From NCBI GenBank assembly GCA_013054445.1, contig JAAMPI010001500.1, positions 1 through 13,704 on the forward strand: DNA of 13,704 nucleotides. Direction: 5' to 3'. Under the pieces are notes generated by a model. That model ran no database searches. It was not told the DNA's origin and worked only from the letters and a program-made list of their open reading frames with translations. Positions 8,139 through 13,704 of the stretch are shown here, in pieces. Origin of the DNA: Cudoniella acicularis. Taxonomy: Eukaryota > Ascomycota > Leotiomycetes > Helotiales > Helotiaceae. Numbering within the stretch: position 1 is the first letter of the stretch; each line of letters begins with the position of its first letter. Both the position numbers and the translations under genes were made by a program.

Positions 8139-8146
8139 CACGTGAC
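8139..8146 (+). promoter_or_regulatory. E-box-like CACGTGAC upstream of the Mn transporter
   Basis: This is the second exact copy in the window of the Cbf1-type 8-mer CACGTGAC (first at 3938-3945). It sits in the promoter of the cation transporter, a plausible place for a bHLH factor site, but it is only a sequence match. Confidence 0.35.
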
Positions 8147-8318
8147 CATTATGTGATGATTCGGAAAAGGTCGGAGGCCACTGCTTGGTGTCCCACAACT
8201 TTCAACGTTTCACTCGCCATATTGACTTCACTTCCTTCTACAAACTCATTCCAAGTTTGTATTTGCCTCACATTGCGCACCTTACAGCTCCCACAAGCTG
8301 CCAATGCAATCACTCAAG

Positions 8319-8581
8319 GTAGGTCATGACCATCATCACCGCAAAGGTCACCGCTCGGCCAAGATGGCAAGGATTTGCCACTTACTATTCAGCCCCACGC
8401 GAAATCTCCAAGATTTGAGCGGGATGCAGTAACCCGCCCGTCGGTCAAGGTTTGCTAAAATCTCATATCTCAACAATTCGGTCCTTCACGACATCAACTG
8501 GCATAATCTGCCTTGAAAACTGCATAGCGTGTCGGGCTGAGCTTCGTCTGACCTTCTCCTTCCTGTTTCTTTATCTTTTAG
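8319..8581 (+). other. candidate intron in the 5' leader of the Mn transporter
   Basis: AAG followed by GTAGGT at 8319 is a good donor. CTGAC near 8548-8553, then a long pyrimidine run and TTTTAG ending at 8581, make a good branch and acceptor; CCCAG ending at 8593 is an alternative acceptor. Removing it would take out upstream ATGs near 8325, 8362 and 8424. The size (263 nt) is large for this genome but usual enough for leader introns. Confidence 0.45.
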
Positions 8582-8621
8582 CATCTTTCCCAGTGTACGG
8601 TTCAACCTCAACCTATTCACC

Positions 8622-10004
8622 ATGGCACAGAGTCCGGATCTGTCGCACACAATTACGATGCACCCACACCCTTTCCACCTTCATCCGAACCGGTCAGAGC
8701 ATCTTTTACGGTCTGGGAATCACACTCCAATTCAGTCAAACGCCTCTACAAAGCCTGGCGCCAGTACAGCCTTCGAACCCGTAACTCCCGGAACCGAAAA
8801 CCACGACCCTATATCAAGGCACGTCTCTACTGGAATGGGTGATTTGGAAGAACAGCGACCTCCTCGTTATACCCGCGAAAATGACCCATACCAACTCTCG
8901 TCGGCATTCAAGGACGAGCATGAAATCAGGCTTATCGCCGCGAATACCTCGAGAAAACGGGATGGCTGTGGCCCTATCAAGTTCAATAAAGACGCGTATA
9001 AAGCAAGGAATATACAGAAATTTTACGAGAACCAGAATGAGAATATAGAACGCATGCTCAAACCTGTGGAGGATCACAGAGCAGAGGCAAAACAAGAGGC
9101 TGGAGACGACCATCTTAAATTTCAGATTGCAGTTTACGGATCTTTCATTGCAAATGTTGCTCTCGCGGGGCTTCAACTTTACGGTGCCATTTCTTCTGGA
9201 TCGCTGTCTCTTTTCACGACCATGGCTGATGCTATCTTTGATCCTATGTCAAATGTCACCCTGATCGTCACGAATCGGGCAGTGAAGCATGTCGACCCCA
9301 ACCGGTTTCCTTCAGGAAAAGCACGCCTGGAAACAGTCGGCAACATTGTCTTCTGCTTCCTCATGACATCGGTATCATTCATCCTCATCGCCTTCTCCAT
9401 CAGAGATATCGTCAGTGGAAATCACAGCGAAACCAACTCCTTCCACCTCCCCTCCGTCATCGCAGTCGCCACGGCCTTCACCACAAAACTATGTCTTTTC
9501 CTCTACTGCTGGGCGCTAAAAGACAAGTATTCTCAAATTAACATTCTCTGGCAAGACCACCGCAATGATTTACTCATCAATGGCTTCGGTATCCTGACTT
9601 CCGTTGGAGGATCTAAGCTAAAATGGTGGATTGACCCCATGGGCGCCATCATCATCTCCTGCCTAATCTCTACCATCTGGCTCCATACCGCCTTCAGCGA
9701 GTTTCTCCTCCTCGTCGGTGTTACCGCTTCCGTCGAGAACCAACAACTCATCACTTATGTCTGTCTCACACACTCTCCAGATATCGAAGGGATCGACACA
9801 GTGCGAGTTTATCACTCCGGCCCAAGACTTATCGCCGAGGTCGATGTAGTGATGAATGCGGGGAGCAGTCTGAGAGATACGCATGATGTTGCTGAGGAAC
9901 TGCAGATCAAGTTGGAGAGTCTACCGGATGTGGAAAGGGCTTATGTGCACGTTGATTACGAAACTACGCATAAGCCGGAGCATGCTTACAAGAAGGATCT
10001 CTAA
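8622..10004 (+). CDS. cation diffusion facilitator, Mn2+-type
   Basis: This is a 460-residue member of the CDF family, proton-coupled exporters that move divalent metal from the cytosol into organelles or out of the cell. Residues 1-165 form a soluble N-terminus with the fungal signature DPYQLSSAFKDE (88-99) and FYENQNENIE (134-143). The membrane domain runs from about 167 to 370 with six hydrophobic segments. Metal-site motifs are D203-A-I-F-D207 in segment 2 and D312-H-R-N-D316 in segment 5. Asp at both ends in both segments marks the Mn subfamily (as in plant MTP8-11), whereas Zn transporters carry His in the first position. Residues about 374-450 are the cytoplasmic dimerisation domain with a conserved ESLPDVERAYVHVDYE. 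The start at 8622 lies in an excellent context (CACCATGG), and the length is normal. The target membrane (vacuole, Golgi) cannot be read from the sequence; Mn specificity is inferred. Confidence 0.93.
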   Translation: MAQSPDLSHTITMHPHPFHLHPNRSEHLLRSGNHTPIQSNASTKPGASTAFEPVTPGTENHDPISRHVSTGMGDLEEQRPPRYTRENDPYQLSSAFKDEHEIRLIAANTSRKRDGCGPIKFNKDAYKARNIQKFYENQNENIERMLKPVEDHRAEAKQEAGDDHLKFQIAVYGSFIANVALAGLQLYGAISSGSLSLFTTMADAIFDPMSNVTLIVTNRAVKHVDPNRFPSGKARLETVGNIVFCFLMTSVSFILIAFSIRDIVSGNHSETNSFHLPSVIAVATAFTTKLCLFLYCWALKDKYSQINILWQDHRNDLLINGFGILTSVGGSKLKWWIDPMGAIIISCLISTIWLHTAFSEFLLLVGVTASVENQQLITYVCLTHSPDIEGIDTVRVYHSGPRLIAEVDVVMNAGSSLRDTHDVAEELQIKLESLPDVERAYVHVDYETTHKPEHAYKKDL

Positions 10005-10007
10005 AAT

Positions 10008-10025
10008 CTCCCGTTATGACGGGAG
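10008..10025 (+). other. stem-loop just after the transporter stop codon
   Basis: CTCCCGT and ACGGGAG pair perfectly around the tetraloop TATG, starting three nucleotides after the TAA. It would be the first element of the 3' untranslated region. No T-run follows, so it is not a bacterial-type terminator; a role in mRNA stability is possible but unproven. Confidence 0.5.
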
Positions 10026-10548
10026 TGCAAACTATGGGATGGGATGTTCTTCTTCAGTATATATTCATTGAGGATTGGGGTTTGGGACTATTGGTGGCGC
10101 TGGCGCGTGCAATGAATGGATTGGCAACGGTTATCATCATTCTCTATTAAAGATTGACGGACGACCTTGCGCTTCTGGGACGTACATATGGATTTGGCCT
10201 TACATACATTTTATTCTAATGAGATCATGATACCATTTTTGAAATTTCATCCTTGTTCACTGTTTTTGATTTTTTAGATCTAAGATTACTGTAGATGGCT
10301 GGGAGATACCATGCAAGTGCGTCTGGGTAAAGAGGTGCGAGTCAGTTCACGGCCTGTTCTTTAGACACTACTTGAGGGGTGCAGCATGCATGGCAGGACA
10401 TGTAGATTGCGTAATACGGGGAAGATGTCGGAGTTCTACAATATATGGATTATTTTAGATGTCAGAGAGAGCTGTCAGGCATTTGCGGTTTTTCCGTGAT
10501 TTCTGAAACATTTATTTCTACAAGGCCAGCCAAATCTTTTGAGGGGCA

Positions 10549-10594
10549 CCTTTTAGTCTCTCTTCTTCACATATCACGAGCTAGACTAAAAAGG
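10549..10594. repeat. 11-12 bp inverted repeat
   Basis: CCTTTTAGTCT at 10549-10559 is matched by AGACTAAAAAGG at 10583-10594; the right arm has one extra A. The spacer is 23 nt. This is the longest inverted repeat noticed in the window. No flanking target-site duplication is obvious. Confidence 0.65.
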
Positions 10595-10775
10595 CAAAAT
10601 TGGTTCTATTATTGATTTATGATATGCTCATATTCCTGTTCCATTCCAACACTCTCCACACCCAGGGTGTAAAGCTACGCTATTGTTAAGATAGCAGGTT
10701 GCGGAAGCCGAGGAAGCCGAGTATTAGCAGCAGGTAATTGAAGACGACGTAGCACGCAAAGTAGCTAGCTAGTAT

Positions 10776-11340
10776 CGCTTAAAACACCTGCTAAACGATT
10801 CCTCGAGATGCGATTTGCAACAAAAATTTAAGTTTTTGTCTAATCTAGTCAGTGGTCAAAGGGGATTCGTTTTTAGTTTAGCTTGCTTGATGCTAAAGCG
10901 GGGCTTGATAGGACAAAGACGCATGGCATAGCTTAACGGGCTCGAGAGCGCCAGTGAAGAAGTTTCAAAACTTGTTAAGCGGTTCATCGAGGTGCGATGT
11001 GCAACGAATTTTTTGGAGTCTTTTTCTGATTTCTTTTTAGTAATAGGGGTTTACGCAAGTGTGTGCTGGATTTAATTAGTAGCGAGAAGGGGCAGAGACA
11101 AATCGTATAGCTTAATGAGTTTGAGAGCGCTAGTTAACCGAGTCCCCGGGGGTGCGATATGCAACAAATTTTTGGATCTTCGTCTGAACTCCTCTTAAGG
11201 AGATGATTGGTTTTGGTGTGGCTTAAGTGCTCCCAGAGTTCAAGGAGATATGAAGTACTACCTTGTTGACCGAGTCATTGGGTTGCGATGTGGGGCATGG
11301 GTTTAAACTTTGTCTGATCTTCGTTTAGTGAGTTGGATAT
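10776..11340. repeat. diverged four-unit repeat array
   Basis: Four related units follow one another. Each has an anchor word GCTTAA (10777, 10931, 11110, 11221), then a core TGCGATNTGCAAC or relative (core starting at 10810, 10994, 11154, 11285), then a T-rich stretch, then GTCTGATCT or relative and a CTTTAG-like end. Core-to-core spacing is 184, 160 and 131 nt. Units 2 and 4 share a longer anchor-to-core distance (about 64 nt) than units 1 and 3 (33 and 44 nt). The units are heavily diverged, so this is an old duplication. I cannot name the repeat. Confidence 0.65.
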
Positions 11341-11772
11341 AAACTAACTCTATGAGTATTTTTATACTGATAAAATTATTTTTAGGTGGTAGATCGTAAG
11401 TGGTTGTTGTTTGCGGAGATGGCGATTTAAGCGAGTCGCCCCCTTTTCATCTCGAGGATCTGAGGAGTAAGGTTAGCAAAAGTGTTACAGACTTTTAATA
11501 ATTTATCCATAATCTAGCTATTGAAGATAATTCAAAAATAGCAGTTAATCACTTATACTCAATCATTGACCTTTGATATTTCCTTAGAATGCACAAAAAT
11601 TTAGAAGTAGTACTTTGGGGGCGAATTAAAATGTTTGATTGGCTACGGATAAATATTTTCTCGATTCAGGGGGAGGCGAAACTCACCTGCCCTTTCAAAA
11701 TTGTAACATCACTACGCCGCTCTGACGTCTAGCTTGTATCTGTAAAGGAACAACCAGTTAAACTTCTCGAGA

Positions 11773-11789
11773 TTGGTTCAAGGAACCAA
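11773..11789 (+). other. stem-loop directly before an ATG
   Basis: TTGGTTC and GAACCAA pair perfectly around AAG and end two nucleotides before the ATG at 11792. In an mRNA such a structure would sit against the start codon. Confidence 0.5.
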
Positions 11790-11861
11790 CCATGTCTGAT
11801 CACCAATTCGGGCAACGAGCCCCTACAACGTCGCATTTGCGGCGTAGAAGCTCGTTTCTCG

Positions 11862-11918
11862 GTATGTAATCCCAATCTCAGGGGTCTGATCTCATAATCT
11901 CTGCACTTTCCTTTCCAG
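11862..11918 (+). other. candidate first intron of the Kre9-like gene
   Basis: The donor is GTATGT, a CTGAT branch site lies near 11886-11890, and a pyrimidine run ends in TTTCCAG at 11918, giving 57 nt. The signals are strong. Exon 1 (11792-11861) would encode a short basic leader ending LRRRSSFL, and splicing adds ALAFL, which resembles the start of a signal peptide, but the frame then stops within 15 codons. Confidence 0.6.
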
Positions 11919-12210
11919 CACTCGCGTTTTTGCGCGTTTTCAACGACGACAGAACGATCTAGCCTCGTTGCGGTTCTGCACGTATTAATTCTCAGCGATG
12001 GCTATACTTTTCGAGTTCGCCTCTTTTGTTATATCTAGGCTTTATTTGCCTGCCGTGTCACTTGGGCATTGACCTTTACGAACAACGCATTTAGCAGTTT
12101 GACTGCTGGCGAACCGTTTGAAATCGCTTGGGCTGGAGCCGACGGTCAGGTTCAAATATTACTGAAAGATGGGCCAACGACGGACCTTTCGACTGTATTG
12201 GTAGTCGCAT

Positions 12211-12266
12211 GTATGCCGACGAGCCAATCCCTTGAGCGCAGCAGAGAACTAACAAAACGCAAACAG
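12211..12266 (+). other. 56-nt intron inside the Ig-like domain
   Basis: The donor is GTATGC, the branch site AACTAAC is at 12247-12253, and the acceptor is AAACAG ending at 12266. Removing it joins the two halves of the Ig-like domain in phase (LVVA then SNQSTG), restoring the family pattern. This strongly supports both the intron and the domain. Confidence 0.85.
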
Positions 12267-13036
12267 CAAATCAAAGCACCGGTATCTCGGCCTATTTCTG
12301 GGACGTCCCCTTAAACTTACAAGCAAACAATTACTCTATTGAGCTAAGCGACGACTTGACAACGATTTACTCACCTGAGTTTTAATTCGGGGAAGCTACA
12401 ACCTCTACATTTACGCAGAGTTCCTCCGCCACTCCAACCATTGTCATCGCATCCTCGGCATCCGCACCAACATCCGTGGTATCTGTAACTTCCGTGCAAA
12501 TAATCGGCATCACCTCAACACCGACAACGACTCTAAATACCATAACTTCAACCCTCCAACCGAAATCAGGCACCTATTTCCGATCCTCTTCCTCTTCTGG
12601 TCTCTCTACTGGCGCTAAAGCCGCAATCGGCGTGGGGATAACCTTCGGCGTCATCCTGATTCTCGGAATCCTATGCCTAGTCTTCTACCTCGGGCGCAAA
12701 ACAGCGAACAAATCGGGCTTTGATACGTTTTCGACTGCGCTTGTCGTTGAGCCGGAACTTGGGGGCGAGGGGAAACTGATAAAACCTGCGGAGATGGGGG
12801 ATGGAGTACTAGAAGGGAGGCCGAGAGATGAGTTGCAGGAAAATGGGGCGGAAGGCACGGGGAATGGGGGTGAAGATGAGGGTGAAGATGGGGTTGAGGA
12901 AAGGCCGGGGTTGGAGGGTGGGGAGATGAGTGAGATGGATAAGGATGTGAAGTATTTGGAGAGTGATAGGGCGGTGAAATACCTGGCGCATCCGCTGCTT
13001 CGCACTGATGTTGGGATTAAATATCGGAAAGGGTGA

Positions 13037-13599
13037 GGAATAATGAAGAGCTCAAAATTGGACAGAAGGGGAGAGAAGAAAGAGAAGATCAAGGGGGTGG
13101 TTTTAAGATTGGGCGGGGAGTGCTGAGAGGTAATCGCACTTCCAAAAAAAAAATCTGTTAATACTTCCTACTTACTGATGTTTTCTAGGCCACAATATAT
13201 TTTCATGACAGGCACGCAGGCTAGATCTGACTTGCTCTGTGGAAGGAGCTCTAGATGAGATGTATCAGCTATTTCTAGGCTCTTCGATTCTGGGTCACGA
13301 CCGCGTGACCTTCGGGTGGATTCGAGGAGAAAGACTCACGCCCGAAAATAAATACGTGGAGATACAAAAGAGTTTGTGTACTCTTTAGCAGCTAAACGAG
13401 TATGCATTCTCGCGGTGTCCGGACAGTCTGCCAGCGATAGGCCGATCAATGTTGAGAGGCTTGTGGCATGAAGCTTTACGTAGGAGGAAATGAAGCCAAG
13501 ACTTCATTATACTTAATCAAGTACCAAGTTCCCAAACTATATAGGTATCCGAATAATTCAAAAAATAAAATAAACCTTCAGCGGGCCTCAGACTCAAAA
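13037..13599. other. intergenic region after the Kre9-like gene
   Basis: No gene is seen. A 10-nt A-run lies near 13144-13153. A perfect dyad GGTCACG/CGTGACC with a 4-nt centre lies at 13293-13310; it contains the half-sites TCACG and CGTGA, so it could be a dimeric factor site. An open frame starting near 13468 has low-complexity composition and no recognisable motif. Confidence 0.45.
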
Positions 13600-13704
13600 A
13601 CATTAATTCTCATTACCACTACCCAAGTCCCACCACTCACTCCTCACAACCCCCCCTCTCCTGAACTCCCCAAATCCCATCTTCTCAACCCTCATCACGC
13701 ATAA
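13600..13704 (+). promoter_or_regulatory. probable 5' leader of a gene beyond the window
   Basis: The last 105 nt are almost devoid of G and rich in C, A and T. This closely resembles the leader before the membrane-protein start at 2611. It suggests that a plus-strand coding region begins shortly after the window's end. The frame through it ends in TAA at the last base and is probably not coding. Confidence 0.4.

Larger units (their letters stand above)
7562..8318. other. intergenic region, Erf4 3' end to Mn transporter promoter
   Basis: The first part is probably the Erf4 3' untranslated region. It contains a run of about 16 T residues at 7732-7747 and small TAGCG/TAGCA repeats just before it. 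The middle holds a dense stem-loop cluster (7884-8014). An E-box-like CACGTGAC lies at 8139-8146, about 480 nt before the transporter start. I see no protein-coding gene. Confidence 0.55.
10026..11772. other. intergenic region with repeat relics
   Basis: No open frame here has recognisable coding character. The first few hundred nucleotides are probably the transporter's 3' untranslated region. The region also contains an imperfect inverted repeat at 10549-10594, a tandem duplicated GAAGCCGAG near 10703-10721, and a diverged repeat array at 10776-11340. The rest is A/T-rich and featureless to my reading. Confidence 0.5.
11792..13036 (+). pseudogene. Kre9/Knh1-like Ig-domain surface protein, interrupted
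   Basis: The parts are clear but do not form one open frame. From about 12066 the sequence reads ALTFTNNAFSSLTAGEPFEI, then IAWAGADGQVQILLKDGPTT, the start of a Kre9/Knh1-family N-terminal Ig-like domain found in secreted or GPI/TM-anchored fungal wall proteins. A 56-nt intron (12211-12266) leads to STGISAYFWDVPLNL, then NNYSIELSDD, then IYSPEF, the usual end of this domain. The next codon is TAA (12383-12385), yet the same frame runs on for 216 codons: a Ser/Thr-rich stalk (to about 12610), a transmembrane helix (about 12617-12691, IGVGITFGVILILGI) and an acidic cytoplasmic tail ending at 13036. The TAA sits where family members often have Gln, and CAA to TAA is one C-to-T change. The N-terminus is also unresolved: ATG 11792 leads through a good 57-nt intron into a frame that stops at 11960-11962, and ATG 11998 is one base out of frame. 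A pseudogene or a sequence error is most likely; an unseen splice pattern is possible. Confidence 0.6.

Noticed and set aside
10000..11790. Strongly RIP-mutated transposon
   Set aside because: The region is only moderately A/T-rich, has no transposase or reverse-transcriptase relic I can read in any frame, and no terminal repeats.
11770..11800. tRNA T-arm-like GGTTCAAGG
   Set aside because: It is part of a perfect hairpin whose loop is only 3 nt. No acceptor stem, anticodon arm or D-arm can be fitted around it.
12685..13092. 135-codon minus-strand frame opposite the Kre9-like tail
   Set aside because: Ser/Pro-rich mirror of the acidic, Gly/Glu-rich coding sequence on the plus strand; a shadow frame.
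13468..13704. 78-codon frame ending exactly at the window's last base
   Set aside because: The second half is the translation of a G-poor leader-like stretch. The start lies in an unremarkable context, and the stop at the edge looks coincidental.
1..13704. Secondary-metabolite or defence gene cluster
   Set aside because: The recognisable genes (Erf4, Mn transporter, wall-type surface protein, SprT-like protein) are not functionally linked, and no backbone enzyme, NLR or transcription-factor gene is present.

Overview
The window looks like nuclear DNA of a filamentous ascomycete (Pezizomycotina; Leotiomycetes is my impression, not a proven placement). The reasons are very short introns (51-57 nt) with GTAAGT/GTATGT-type donors and CTAAC/CTGAT branch sites, wide intergenic spaces, A/C/T-rich leaders before start codons, and fungal-type gene families. 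No rRNA, tRNA, CRISPR array, intact transposon or bacterial-style operon was seen.

Layout: (1) 1-609, intergenic. (2) 610-1944, minus strand, a 444-residue protein that resembles fungal SprT-like metalloprotease-fold proteins but has lost the HExxH motif. (3) 1945-2610, a divergent promoter region holding a 71-bp direct repeat pair. (4) 2611-3309, plus strand, a 232-residue single-pass membrane protein of unknown function. (5) 3310-5636, a long region without a convincing gene, with scattered hairpins, an E-box and a TATA box. (6) About 5637-7561, plus strand, an Erf4-type subunit of the Ras palmitoyltransferase; its C-terminal end carries a clear 51-nt intron, but its start codon is unresolved. 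(7) 7562-8621, intergenic, with an unusual cluster of short stem-loops and the leader of the next gene. (8) 8622-10004, plus strand, a Mn-type cation diffusion facilitator (CDF). (9) 10005-11791, intergenic, with a long inverted repeat and a four-unit diverged repeat array. (10) 11792-13036, plus strand, a broken cell-surface gene: a Kre9/Knh1-like Ig domain, a Ser/Thr stalk, one membrane segment and a cytoplasmic tail, interrupted by an in-frame TAA. (11) 13037-13704, intergenic, ending in what looks like the leader of a gene just outside the window.

The genes do not form an evident pathway or cluster. Erf4 (Ras lipidation at the ER/Golgi) and the Mn transporter are ordinary housekeeping functions, and the others are lineage-restricted. 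The most informative oddities are the degenerate protease motif, the nonsense codon in the Kre9-like gene, the unresolved Erf4 start, the stem-loop cluster at 7884-8014 and the diverged repeat array at 10776-11340. I found no convincing undescribed multi-gene system.
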